36,802 nucleotides of DNA. Origin: Candidatus Firestoneibacteriota bacterium. Lineage in GTDB: Bacteria > Oederibacteriota > D2-FULL-39-29 > CAIOVX01. The DNA lies in contig CAIWRR010000274.1 in NCBI GenBank assembly GCA_903915125.1, forward strand, positions 1 through 36,802, in the 5' to 3' direction. The notes under the pieces were generated by a model. The model worked only from the letters and a program-made list of their open reading frames with translations. It had not been told where the DNA came from and searched no databases. Positions 14,715-22,278 of this stretch are shown here, one piece after another. The position numbers and the translations under genes were made by a program. Numbering within the stretch: position 1 is the first letter of the stretch; every line of letters begins with the position of its first letter.

Positions 14715-15639
14715 TTTTACCCATTTCCCTCATTACGTTGTTCTCAAATTCCGCGGCAGAAGAATAACCCATCTTTTTCAGCCGCTGCTGCATGGCCGCG
14801 ACTTCCAAAAGAATGGCTATATTCCTGCCAGGTTTTACCGGTATTACCATCTTCGGCAGGCTGACGCCGAGAAGCTCTTCCGTGTTTTCATTAAGTCCCG
14901 TCCGGTCATAACTCTTGTTCTTATCCCATTCCTCTAGATGTACAAACATCTCAACTCTTTTCTTGTCCCGGGTCGCGCCGACCCCGAACAGATCTTTAAC
15001 CGAAACTATGCCAACGCCCCTCACTTCAAGAAAATACATCAGAAGTTTCTGAGGGAACCCAATGAGCCTGTTCTCGGAAGTCTTTATTATCTCAACTATA
15101 TCGTCCGCTACAAGCCTGTGCCCGCGTTTGATCAGCTCCAGCGCGCACTCGCTCTTGCCGATGCCGCTCTTTCCGGTGATAATGACGCCGACTCCGTACA
15201 CATCCACCATCACGCCGTGTATGGATAATTTTTTGGCAAGTTTCTCTTCCATGTAATTGGTGGCTTCACTGACAAAAGCAGTCGTATAAAGCGGCGTCTC
15301 TATTACCGGTATACCGCGCTTATCCGCAGACTGGATAATCTCTTTGTAAAGCTTCAGCCCGCGGCAATAAAAAAGAACCGGTATCTTGTATCTGAAAAGT
15401 CTCGTTATGACCTTTTTCCTCTCGTTCGCCGGAAGTTTTTCGAGATAGCTGACCTCGGTTTTGCCGATTACCTGGATGCGCTCAGAAGGAAAAAAATCAA
15501 AGAAACCGGTGAGAGCCAGCCCGCACCTGTTTACATCCGGAACCGTTAGCTCGTGGTCCAGCCCGCTTTTTCCCGCTACCAGTTTGAGGTTCCAGTCCGC
15601 GCCTTTCTCCGCTATGAGTTCTCTGACAGTGAAGGCCAT
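14695..15639 (-). CDS. hprK: HPr kinase/phosphorylase
   Basis: 314 aa from ATG 15639, the standard length. It phosphorylates and dephosphorylates the regulatory serine of HPr using ATP or pyrophosphate and orthophosphate. The N-terminal domain begins FTVRELIAEKGADWNLKLVAG. The kinase domain has IHGVMVDVYGVGVIITG (His141), the P-loop GKSGIGKS at 156-163, HRLVADD at 174-180, and the signature EVRGVGIVSVKDLFG. The frame is open for 20 more codons upstream, but those overlap ptsN and ATG 15639 gives a TAATG junction with its stop. The target Ser is present in the HPr encoded at 8563-8829. It lies between ptsN and the yvcK-like gene, resembling the rpoN-ptsN-hprK order known in Proteobacteria. Confidence 0.96.
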   Translation of the reverse strand: MAFTVRELIAEKGADWNLKLVAGKSGLDHELTVPDVNRCGLALTGFFDFFPSERIQVIGKTEVSYLEKLPANERKKVITRLFRYKIPVLFYCRGLKLYKEIIQSADKRGIPVIETPLYTTAFVSEATNYMEEKLAKKLSIHGVMVDVYGVGVIITGKSGIGKSECALELIKRGHRLVADDIVEIIKTSENRLIGFPQKLLMYFLEVRGVGIVSVKDLFGVGATRDKKRVEMFVHLEEWDKNKSYDRTGLNENTEELLGVSLPKMVIPVKPGRNIAILLEVAAMQQRLKKMGYSSAAEFENNVMREMGKNGGKRE

Positions 15640-16103
15640 TAGATTTTCAGCTTCTCTTCTTCGGAGATTACGGTCATCACTTCCTCGGCCGTTGCGCAAT
15701 TAACGAGCGATTTCCTGAAATACTTATCTTTCAGGAGACCGGAGATTTTCGCGAGAGACTTCAAGTGTATCCCGCTCGCGTTATAAGGAGCCAGCAGGAG
15801 GAAGAAAATGTTCACCGGGTCTCCGTCAAGGGTGTCAAACTGGCATCCCTCTTTGGAAAGTCCGAACCCGGCGACAAGCGCGGAAACGTTATCCGTCTTA
15901 CCATGGGGGATTGCCACGCCCTGGCCTATGCCGGTAGAACCAAGTTCCTCCCGCTCCAGAAGCACCTGCATCACTTTCACCTTGTCCGTTACCTTCCCGG
16001 CAGCCGCGAGGATGTCAACCAGTTCCTCCAAGGCCTCCTTCTTGGTTTTGGACTTGATGTCAACCTTGATGCAGTCCTTTGTCAAAAAATCGGTTATTTT
16101 CAT
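15639..16103 (-). CDS. ptsN: PTS EIIA-Ntr (PtsN-like) component
   Basis: 154 aa, one PTS EIIA type-2 domain, the usual size for EIIA-Ntr. The phospho-acceptor is H67 in GIGQGVAIPHGKTDNV. VNIFFLLLAPYNASGIHLKSLAKIS is typical of the domain. These proteins generally regulate potassium balance, nitrogen and stress responses rather than transport, with phosphate from an HPr- or NPr-type carrier. Only one HPr gene is seen here, so both this and the mannose EIIA probably draw on it. AAGGGGG lies 7 bases upstream of the ATG. It follows rpoN by 59 bases and its stop overlaps the hprK start (TAATG). Confidence 0.93.
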   Translation of the reverse strand: MKITDFLTKDCIKVDIKSKTKKEALEELVDILAAAGKVTDKVKVMQVLLEREELGSTGIGQGVAIPHGKTDNVSALVAGFGLSKEGCQFDTLDGDPVNIFFLLLAPYNASGIHLKSLAKISGLLKDKYFRKSLVNCATAEEVMTVISEEEKLKI

Positions 16104-16153
16104 TTCACTACCCCCTTCAAGAGTTTTATTATTCCTTTTTGTGTTTGCTTTGC

Positions 16154-16169
16154 GCTTTAAATTTAAAGC
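16154..16169. repeat. Perfect 16-base palindrome at rpoN stop codon
   Basis: GCTTTAAATTTAAAGC is a perfect inverted repeat with no loop, and it contains the rpoN stop codon (16163-16165). As RNA it could only form an AU-rich hairpin; as DNA it could be a binding site. There is no T-run after it, so it is not a standard terminator. Confidence 0.5.
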
Positions 16170-17524
16170 CTGTGCCTTTGACCCGCTTTCAGAATCTTCA
16201 GCTCTTCGCGGTACTTGGCGACTGTCCTCCGCGAAAGCCTGATGCCTTTTGCCGCAAGTTCAGAAGCAACCGCCCCGTCCGTCAGAGGCGCGCTTCCCGC
16301 CTCTTCTTCTATCATTCTCTTGATCATTTCCTTTACCGAACCGGAAGAGACGCTTTCACCTTCGCCGCTGCCCAGTTTAACATCAAAGAAATGCCGGAAC
16401 GCAAATGTCCCCGCCGGAGTTTGTATGTATTTATTCGCTGTGACCCTGCTCACCGTTGATTCATGCAGCCCCAGCTCCCCGGAGATCTCTTTTAGCGTCA
16501 ACGGCTTCAGGAACTCCATGCCCTTCTCAAGGAAATCGCTCTGCTTCTCAATTATACTCCGCGTTACGCGAATCAGCGTCTTTTTTCTTTCGTCTATGGA
16601 ACGCAGCACCGCTATAGCAGACCGGAACTTTTCCTCAAGGAACTTCTTTTCCTCAGGCGTCGCTTTGCCAGATCTTATCACCGCTTCATAAGCCTTGTTT
16701 ATCCGAAGAGTCGGCATGCCCTGGTTATTCAGGATGATACGCCAGGTTCCGTCCGTTTCCTTTTCCAGGATGACATCCGGCACGATGTACCTGACTTCCT
16801 CGCCGGAAAACTCCCTCCCCGGCTTCGGCTCCAGCCCCGAAATGAGCTTCACCGCTTCGCTTACTTCCGCGGTACCCGCTTTCAAAGAGGCCGCGATACC
16901 CTCAAACCTGCCTTTCTGAAAATCCTCCCAGGCTTCGGAAACTATTCTGTGCGCGAGCGTGCCTTCCATTCCTGCCGCCGCAAGCTGTATTAGCAGGCAC
17001 TCCTTAAGAGACCTTGCCCCTACCCCGGTGGGTTCAAACCCCCGGATTATTCCCAGTACGCGCTCCGCGTCCCCTGCCGGGAAACCTTCGGCGGCGGAGA
17101 GTTCCTCCAAAGAAAGAGTGAGATAACCATCCTCATTTATGGCGCTGATAATTTTTTCGCCGATGGAGTAATCCGCGTCATCCGCCGCAGATAGCCGAAG
17201 CTGCCAGACCAGGTGTTCCTCCAGGCTATAACCGCCTTTCGGCTTCTCCTGTCCCGCCGCGGACTCGCCGCGCGGGGATAAACCCGGGTTAACTTCATCC
17301 CGGGGGAGGTAATCGCCCCATTCTTCTATAGTCGGGGTATCGCTTTCTTTCTCAGATTTCTCAAGGAGCTCCCGCTGTTCAAGCATCGGGTTCTGTTCCA
17401 GTTCTTCTTCAAGATAATCCTTAAGCTCAAGCACCGGCATCTGAAGTATCTTGAGCGACTGCCTCAGCGCCTGCGAAAGCACAAGTTTTTGCGTGTTTCT
17501 TATTTCAAGCCGCTGGCCTGTCAT
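16163..17524 (-). CDS. rpoN: RNA polymerase sigma-54 factor RpoN
   Basis: 453 aa. Region I opens with the Gln/Leu-rich activator-interaction segment (QKLVLSQALRQSLKILQMPVLEL). An acidic linker follows (about residues 50-85), then the core-binding region (GYLTLSLEELSAAEG, FEPTGVGARSLKECLLIQL), the helix-turn-helix area (LTLKEISGELGLHESTVSRVTANKYIQTPAGTF, near 340-375) and the RpoN box SRRTVAKYREEL close to the C-terminus, which reads the -24 promoter element. It directs transcription needing AAA+ enhancer-binding proteins; none is encoded in the window. GGGGG precedes the ATG. It follows the M16 pair by 15 bases and leads into ptsN, an arrangement well known from Proteobacteria (rpoN-ptsN). 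Confidence 0.97.
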   Translation of the reverse strand: MTGQRLEIRNTQKLVLSQALRQSLKILQMPVLELKDYLEEELEQNPMLEQRELLEKSEKESDTPTIEEWGDYLPRDEVNPGLSPRGESAAGQEKPKGGYSLEEHLVWQLRLSAADDADYSIGEKIISAINEDGYLTLSLEELSAAEGFPAGDAERVLGIIRGFEPTGVGARSLKECLLIQLAAAGMEGTLAHRIVSEAWEDFQKGRFEGIAASLKAGTAEVSEAVKLISGLEPKPGREFSGEEVRYIVPDVILEKETDGTWRIILNNQGMPTLRINKAYEAVIRSGKATPEEKKFLEEKFRSAIAVLRSIDERKKTLIRVTRSIIEKQSDFLEKGMEFLKPLTLKEISGELGLHESTVSRVTANKYIQTPAGTFAFRHFFDVKLGSGEGESVSSGSVKEMIKRMIEEEAGSAPLTDGAVASELAAKGIRLSRRTVAKYREELKILKAGQRHRL

Positions 17525-17539
17525 CAGTACCCCCGGCCT

Positions 17540-18823
17540 TTACTCGTTGTCCAGCACGAAAGTCTTGGGCTGAACAAGATATTTTGCGGCCGCTTTTGAA
17601 ACTTCCTCAAGCGTCACGGCCTTCACTGCTTCCGGATAAGAAGCGTCATAACCGAAACCGGCGCCGGCAAGCTCAAACCAGCCCAGGTACCTTGCCCTCG
17701 CCTCGTTTGTCTGATGTTCCAGGCGGAATTGCCCGACCAGCAGGTTCTTCGCGTCCTCAAGTTCTTTTTCCGTTACATACCCGGGCTTTGCCGCGCTTGC
17801 CGCCGCGTCGAGGATGCCCTGTTTTATCCTTTCTATGTTTTCCTTCCTCGTCCCCGCGTAAAAGATAAACGCGCAGGTCTTCGCCCGCGAGGGATAAATA
17901 GTTCCTATTGAGTAGGCCAGCCCTTCCTTTTCACGGAGGGAGGAAAAGAGTTTCGAGCTCATTCCGCCGCCCAGCACCGAGCTAAGCACCTTCATAGCAG
18001 GGTAGTCCCCGGAAGCAAGTTCAGGGGCGTAAAAACCGGTCATAACCACGGCCTGGTTCTTTTTCATTTTTTCCGAGCCGTACTTTTCCGACCCGGCCTC
18101 GATTGTGCTTTGAAGTTTCCCCGCTCCTGCTCCGGCGGGTATGCCGGAAAGCCCCTTTTCAAGCGAGGAGAGCATTTCGTCCCTGTCAAAACTTCCCGAA
18201 ACGCTTACACACATATTGCCGGCCTTGAAGTTCTTCGCGTAAAAATCAAGCATCCGGGAGGAAGTCGCGGCCGATATATTCTCTTCGGTGCCCAGCGGAT
18301 CCAGCGCGTAGCTGTCGCCCGGAAACATCCGGGACTTCAGGCGCTGCAGCGTATAAGCGAAATTATCATCCTTCTGCGCTTTGAGCTTGGAAAGCACCAC
18401 CTTCCTGAGTTTTGAAAGTTCCGGCTCCGGGAAAACCGGATTAAGCAGCATGTCAAACAATATCGCGGAAGCTTCGGGGAAGGTCTTTTCGGTGCAGACA
18501 AGGGAGATAATGGAGTGGTCCTCGCCCGAAGCCGCGGAGATTGAAGCCCCGAGTGCTTCGGCCGACGCCGCAAGCTCTTCGGCGGTGCGCGACCTGGTGC
18601 CCCGTGTTATCATTCTGACTGCAAGGGTTGCTGTCCCGGAATCGGCGGGAGTCTCCCAGGCAGAACCCGCCCGGACAAAAACCTGAAGCGCGATTATTCC
18701 CCCCGAACGGTCGGGATTCAGCACAACTTTCAGGCCGTTGCTCAGCGCGAAAGCCTGCGCTGCCGCGGCGGAAAGGGAAAGCAGCGCGGTCAAAACTATG
18801 AATGCGGCCAGGCTTCTCTTCAT
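17540..18823 (-). CDS. M16 peptidase-like protein lacking the zinc motif (exported)
   Basis: 427 aa with an N-terminal signal peptide (MKRSLAAFIVLTALLSLSAAAAQA). The body is an M16 peptidase fold: FALSNGLKVVLNPDRS at the start, VFVRAGSAWETPADSGTATLAVRMITRG, and the partner-domain block VVMTGFYAPELASGDYPAMKVLSSVLGGGMSSKLFSSLREKEGLAYSIG, an almost textbook M16_C segment. The HxxEH zinc motif expected near residue 75 is replaced by SGTATLAVRM, so it should not be catalytic by itself. Known M16 pairs (mitochondrial processing peptidase and some bacterial dimers) combine an active and an inactive subunit. It overlaps the stop of the active gene upstream by 4 bases (ATGA), which supports formation of such a heterodimer, probably periplasmic. 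Confidence 0.9.
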   Translation of the reverse strand: MKRSLAAFIVLTALLSLSAAAAQAFALSNGLKVVLNPDRSGGIIALQVFVRAGSAWETPADSGTATLAVRMITRGTRSRTAEELAASAEALGASISAASGEDHSIISLVCTEKTFPEASAILFDMLLNPVFPEPELSKLRKVVLSKLKAQKDDNFAYTLQRLKSRMFPGDSYALDPLGTEENISAATSSRMLDFYAKNFKAGNMCVSVSGSFDRDEMLSSLEKGLSGIPAGAGAGKLQSTIEAGSEKYGSEKMKKNQAVVMTGFYAPELASGDYPAMKVLSSVLGGGMSSKLFSSLREKEGLAYSIGTIYPSRAKTCAFIFYAGTRKENIERIKQGILDAAASAAKPGYVTEKELEDAKNLLVGQFRLEHQTNEARARYLGWFELAGAGFGYDASYPEAVKAVTLEEVSKAAAKYLVQPKTFVLDNE

Positions 18824-20154
18824 TTATCCTCTGGTATCAGGCAGACTGACGCGGGAACCCCTGAAAGGTATATTACCGCAACCCTCTTCAGCTCTTCCGC
18901 GGTAACCTTTCGGACATTGTCCAGGTAATCCTGCCCGAATTCATAACCGATAATAGCCTCGTTATAGCCGAGATCGCCGGCTATCTGGGAATCAGTCTCG
19001 TGAGAAAATATATATGAGTTTTCCAGGACAGCCCTGGCTTTCGATAACTCCTTCTCCTCCACCCCGTTTACGCAGACATCCTTGAGTTCCTCCAGCAGCC
19101 GTTTATCGAAAACCGCCCGGCTGTCAGGCGAAAGCTCCGCGGTAATATAGATCAGCCCTTCGTCGCGCATTGTGGAATAGCCGGCTTCCAGAGAGTAGCA
19201 CAGCTGCTCCTTTTCCTTGAGTTTGGAATAGAGCCTTGAGCTTCTCCCGCTGCCAAGCAGGGTCACAAGCAAATCCATCGCGTAGGTGTCGCTGTTGTCC
19301 GCCGCGGGCCCGAGCCAGGCAGAACCGAAATACCCCTGGCCGTAATTTCCGGTAAATTCTCTCCTGCCGGGAGCAAAAGATGCTTTTTTTCTGAGACCTT
19401 CCGTGAGCGGCTTTCCGTTTCCCGCGGGAAAGTGTTTTTCCAGGGCGGCGATAAGCTCTGAGGGCGTGAAATCTCCCGCCGCGGATATTATCATCCTTTC
19501 GGGAGCGTACCTGGCGGAGTAGCAGGCCAAGATATCCGCCTTAGTAAGCTTCTCGAGCACTTCCTTGGTGCCTATGACTTCCCTGCGGTAAGGATGCGAC
19601 GGGTAGGAAAGTTTGAAGAGTTCTTCGTAGAGTTTTCTGCCCGGGTCGTCGTCGCCGCGCACTATTTCTTCAATTACCACTTTTCTTTCTTTTTCTATTT
19701 CTTTTTCGTCAAAGGCGGGATTGGACAGGCAATCCAGCATTCCGTCGAGCGACATATAAAAGTGCTCTTTCGCTGTTTCAAAATGGAAATTCGTGAAATC
19801 TTTTGAGGTCGCGCCGTTCAGATTGCCGCCGCGCCCTTCGATAAGCCGGCTTAAACCGGAAACCCCGGAGGAAGCGCTGCCCTTAAAAATCAGATGTTCT
19901 ATAAAATGCGAGATTCCGCTGTTGCTATCCTCTTCATCACGCGAGCCGGTGCGAAACCAGACCTGAAACGATACAAGCCCGTTAGGTATTTCTTTTGTCA
20001 GGACCGTCGCGCCGTTGCGGAGGACAAACTTGGTAACGCCGTTCTTTCCCTGCTCCGTGTTCTTAACAAAAGCTTCCGCCGCGGGCAGGGAACCGCCCGC
20101 AAGCAGCATAACCCCCGCTGCCACCACCCCTGTTATTTTATTGCTGATATTCAT
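18820..20154 (-). CDS. M16 family zinc peptidase, catalytic subunit (exported)
   Basis: 444 aa with a signal peptide (hydrophobic core about residues 8-24, ending near AEA). The inverted zinc motif HxxEH is HFIEH at 83-87, in SNSGISHFIEHLIFKGS, and the third ligand region is EIEKERKVVIEEIVRGDDDP further on. The C-terminal M16 partner domain is present (YFGSAWLGPAADNSDTYAMDLLVTLLGSGRSSRLYSKLKEKEQLCYS). These are processing or peptide-degrading metallopeptidases; a periplasmic site is inferred from the signal peptide. GGGG lies upstream of the ATG. It is followed directly by the zinc-motif-less paralogue and then rpoN. Substrate is unknown. Confidence 0.94.
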   Translation of the reverse strand: MNISNKITGVVAAGVMLLAGGSLPAAEAFVKNTEQGKNGVTKFVLRNGATVLTKEIPNGLVSFQVWFRTGSRDEEDSNSGISHFIEHLIFKGSASSGVSGLSRLIEGRGGNLNGATSKDFTNFHFETAKEHFYMSLDGMLDCLSNPAFDEKEIEKERKVVIEEIVRGDDDPGRKLYEELFKLSYPSHPYRREVIGTKEVLEKLTKADILACYSARYAPERMIISAAGDFTPSELIAALEKHFPAGNGKPLTEGLRKKASFAPGRREFTGNYGQGYFGSAWLGPAADNSDTYAMDLLVTLLGSGRSSRLYSKLKEKEQLCYSLEAGYSTMRDEGLIYITAELSPDSRAVFDKRLLEELKDVCVNGVEEKELSKARAVLENSYIFSHETDSQIAGDLGYNEAIIGYEFGQDYLDNVRKVTAEELKRVAVIYLSGVPASVCLIPEDK

Positions 20155-20183
20155 TTCATCCCCGTTTTTTCATTCTTGCTCTT

Positions 20184-20219
20184 ACGTTACGAACGTTACA
20201 AACGTTATAAACGTTATGA
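20184..20219. repeat. Nonanucleotide tandem repeat (ACGTTAnnA), copy 2
   Basis: Four 9-base units: ACGTTACGA, ACGTTACAA, ACGTTATAA, ACGTTATGA. They lie 8 bases past the stop codon (TAA at 20230-20228) of the RACo-like gene in the direction of transcription, and before the M16 gene. The unit matches the array at 2926-2959, including two identical units (ACGTTACGA and ACGTTACAA) in reversed order. Confidence 0.8.
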
Positions 20220-20227
20220 ACCATCTT

Positions 20228-22030
20228 TTAGGTAAACATCATCGCATTCGCGAACTCATCCTGAAACCCAGGATCCATCGACAGGTCAACATGCGCCACT
20301 TTTTCGGCAATCACTTCCGACTCTTTTAAGAAATCTATCGAGACCAGAGCTTTCCTTGCCCCTTCCTCGGCTGCGTTGCCGCAGAATTTTATCTTCTCTG
20401 TGGCGACGCGAGGAATCAGGCCAATAGCCAGAGCTTTTTCGGCGCGTATGTAATTCCCGAAGGCCCCTGCCATAAGAACTTCTTGAATCCCTTCCTCGGT
20501 TACCTTCAGCTGTTTCATGAGAATTCTAATTCCGGCCTGCATTGCGCCTTTCGCAAGCTGTATTTCCCTGACATCTCGCTGGTTAAGAGATATCGCTTTG
20601 CCGGCCGACTCAATAAAGACGAACTCATTGCCGTCGCTATTTTCGATTATACGGTCAGCCAGGGCAGGAAGAATACCCTCCGAGAGCAGTTCGTTTTTAT
20701 CTTTTATTCTTCCGGTTTCATCCACTATCTTCTCTTCCACCATCAGAGCCATGGCGTCTATGAGGCCGCTGCCGCAGAAGCCCCGGGCGGGCGCGTTCTC
20801 AATGGTCTTAATCTCCATCTTCCCGCCGGAAAAGTCTATCTTTTCAATCGAGCCGCTTGAAGCCCTCATCCCGAAGCGTATATGCGCGCCCTCAAATGCC
20901 GGGCCCGCGGCACAGGACGCCGAGATCAGGGAGTTCCTGTCTCCGAGGACTATTTCGCCGTTCGTTCCGATATCGATCGCGAGTTTAATCTTCGAGCTCT
21001 TGTGAAGTTCCGTCGCCAGAACCACGCCTACGGTATCCCCGCCGACCCAGCCGCCGATCACCGGAAAAACATTGACTAGAGCTTTCGGGTTGATGTTTAT
21101 CCCAAACTCCCGTGAGCTCACCCTGTTGAGTTTGTGTCCAAGTTTAGATTCAAAAGGATAGACCGAGAGGCTCGCCGGGTCAACCTTTAACAGCAGGTGC
21201 TCCATCGTGGTGTTCCCGCAGATTACTGCCTCGTAAATACTTTCCGGTTTTACTTCGGCGTCTGAACACACCTCGGTAATTATCTTGTTTAACACGCCTA
21301 TCACTTTGTGGTTCAGGTCGTTAAGCCCGTTCTCGCGCGTCACGCAAAAATTCAGCCTCGAGATCACATCGTCGCCGTAAACTATCTGGGCGTTCATATC
21401 GGCCGAGGTGGCTTTCACCAGCCCGGTATTCAGGTCAACCAGAGTTCCGACAACGGTGGTCGTGCCGACATCAAAGGCCAGGCCGAAGAGAGTCTTCGAG
21501 GTGTCGCCTTTCTCCACGCCAATCAAATCCCCGCCGGCGGAAACTATCGTGCACGCTCCTCCGAATTTCTCCGCCAGCCCGTCAGTGTCTTTGACAGAAT
21601 TTGCGGCAATGGCCGAGTTAACTGCTTTTTCCGGAAAATCCGCGCCGGGGTAAACACCCGCGGAAACCGCGCATTTTTTCACACAGGGGTTGAGATAAGC
21701 CTGCGTCTGAACGCCGACTTCAAGTATCTTCTGGGTTTGGAGCTTGCTTGTCCTCGGCACAGAAACTACGGCGTTGGCGGTCAGTTTGGACCTGCAGCCG
21801 AGCCTGATGCCACGCGCGAGATCTTCAGCGGAGATTTTTTCCTTTTCAATATGGTCCGGCTCGCCCGCTCCCGAGGAAATCTCAACGCGGCACTTCCCGC
21901 ACTTACCGACTGCGCCGCACGGAATGTCAATATAGATGCCGGCTTCAAGAGCGGCCGCCGCGACAGTTATGCCCGAAGGAACGCTTATTGTTTTTCCGTC
22001 AGGCTGAAATTTTACTTTTATTCTTGCCAT
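20228..22030 (-). CDS. RACo-like ferredoxin/ASKHA ATPase (DUF4445 family)
   Basis: 600 aa from ATG 22030 (AAAGGAAAGG just upstream); the frame extends to 22102 but without a good ribosome-binding site. The N-terminus is a 2Fe-2S ferredoxin domain with cysteines C38, C44, C47 and C79 (IPCGAVGKCGKCRVEISSG then RLGCRSKL). The large C-terminal part is an ASKHA ATPase of the reductive-activator type: LFGLAFDVGTTTVVGTLVDL, NAQIVYGDDVISRL, VICGNTTMEHLLL, KLAIDIGTNGEIVLG, and VLMAGAFGNYIRAEKALAIGLIP. Characterised relatives reductively reactivate corrinoid proteins in methyl transfer. No corrinoid protein or methyltransferase lies in the window, so the partner is unknown. It seems to have its own promoter after a strong terminator. 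Confidence 0.92.
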   Translation of the reverse strand: MARIKVKFQPDGKTISVPSGITVAAAALEAGIYIDIPCGAVGKCGKCRVEISSGAGEPDHIEKEKISAEDLARGIRLGCRSKLTANAVVSVPRTSKLQTQKILEVGVQTQAYLNPCVKKCAVSAGVYPGADFPEKAVNSAIAANSVKDTDGLAEKFGGACTIVSAGGDLIGVEKGDTSKTLFGLAFDVGTTTVVGTLVDLNTGLVKATSADMNAQIVYGDDVISRLNFCVTRENGLNDLNHKVIGVLNKIITEVCSDAEVKPESIYEAVICGNTTMEHLLLKVDPASLSVYPFESKLGHKLNRVSSREFGININPKALVNVFPVIGGWVGGDTVGVVLATELHKSSKIKLAIDIGTNGEIVLGDRNSLISASCAAGPAFEGAHIRFGMRASSGSIEKIDFSGGKMEIKTIENAPARGFCGSGLIDAMALMVEEKIVDETGRIKDKNELLSEGILPALADRIIENSDGNEFVFIESAGKAISLNQRDVREIQLAKGAMQAGIRILMKQLKVTEEGIQEVLMAGAFGNYIRAEKALAIGLIPRVATEKIKFCGNAAEEGARKALVSIDFLKESEVIAEKVAHVDLSMDPGFQDEFANAMMFT

Positions 22031-22128
22031 TTTCCTTTCCTTTTTAAGTTTTGAGAAGAAGCAAAACCCTGCGTGAATTTTCCGCAAGTTAACATAATAC
22101 AAAAGCGTAGAATGCTACTATCCTTTAG

Positions 22129-22158
22129 ATTTTAACCTATTTACAACTTAAAAATCAA
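22129..22158 (-). promoter_or_regulatory. Candidate sigma70-type promoter for the RACo-like gene
   Basis: On the minus strand, TTGATT (22153-22158) and TAAAAT (22129-22134) are separated by 18 bases, in an AT-rich region just after the terminator of the preceding unit. The implied leader is about 90 bases. I see no riboswitch-like conserved box in it. Moderate match only. Confidence 0.4.
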
Positions 22159-22224
22159 ACCAAAAAACCCGTAAAAACCGCATATTTCAAAAGGATTTTT
22201 AAGTTTCAGAAGGCTGAAAAACGG

Positions 22225-22259
22225 AAAAAGAAAAGGCCGCTTCCTCGGAGGAAACGGCC
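22225..22259 (-). terminator. Strong intrinsic terminator after the M42 gene
   Basis: In the direction of transcription an 11-base-pair stem (GGCCGTTTCCT pairing with AGGAAGCGGCC, one G-T pair, three-base loop) occupies 22259-22235 and is followed at once by TTTTCTTTTT (22234-22225). It begins about 20 bases past the stop of the M42 aminopeptidase gene and marks the end of the TPR-Ton-SpoIID unit. Confidence 0.9.
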
Positions 22260-22278
22260 CCGGAGAATCGCCCAAAAC

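Noticed and set aside
15640-15699. Longer start for HPr kinase
   Set aside because: It would overlap 61 bases of ptsN and add a charged peptide not seen in the family; ATG 15639 forms a TAATG junction.
15640-20227. Sigma54 (-24/-12) promoters near rpoN, ptsN or M16 genes
   Set aside because: I looked for TGGCAC-N5-TTGC on the minus strand in the spacers and found no convincing match; a weight-matrix scan would be needed to rule them out.
22031-22102. 24-residue N-terminal extension of the RACo-like protein
   Set aside because: No ribosome-binding site at 22102, whereas AAAGGAAAGG precedes ATG 22030, and the ferredoxin domain starts right after that ATG.
22031-22224. B12 riboswitch upstream of the RACo-like gene
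   Set aside because: The leader after the candidate promoter is only about 90 bases and no B12-box-like block was found.
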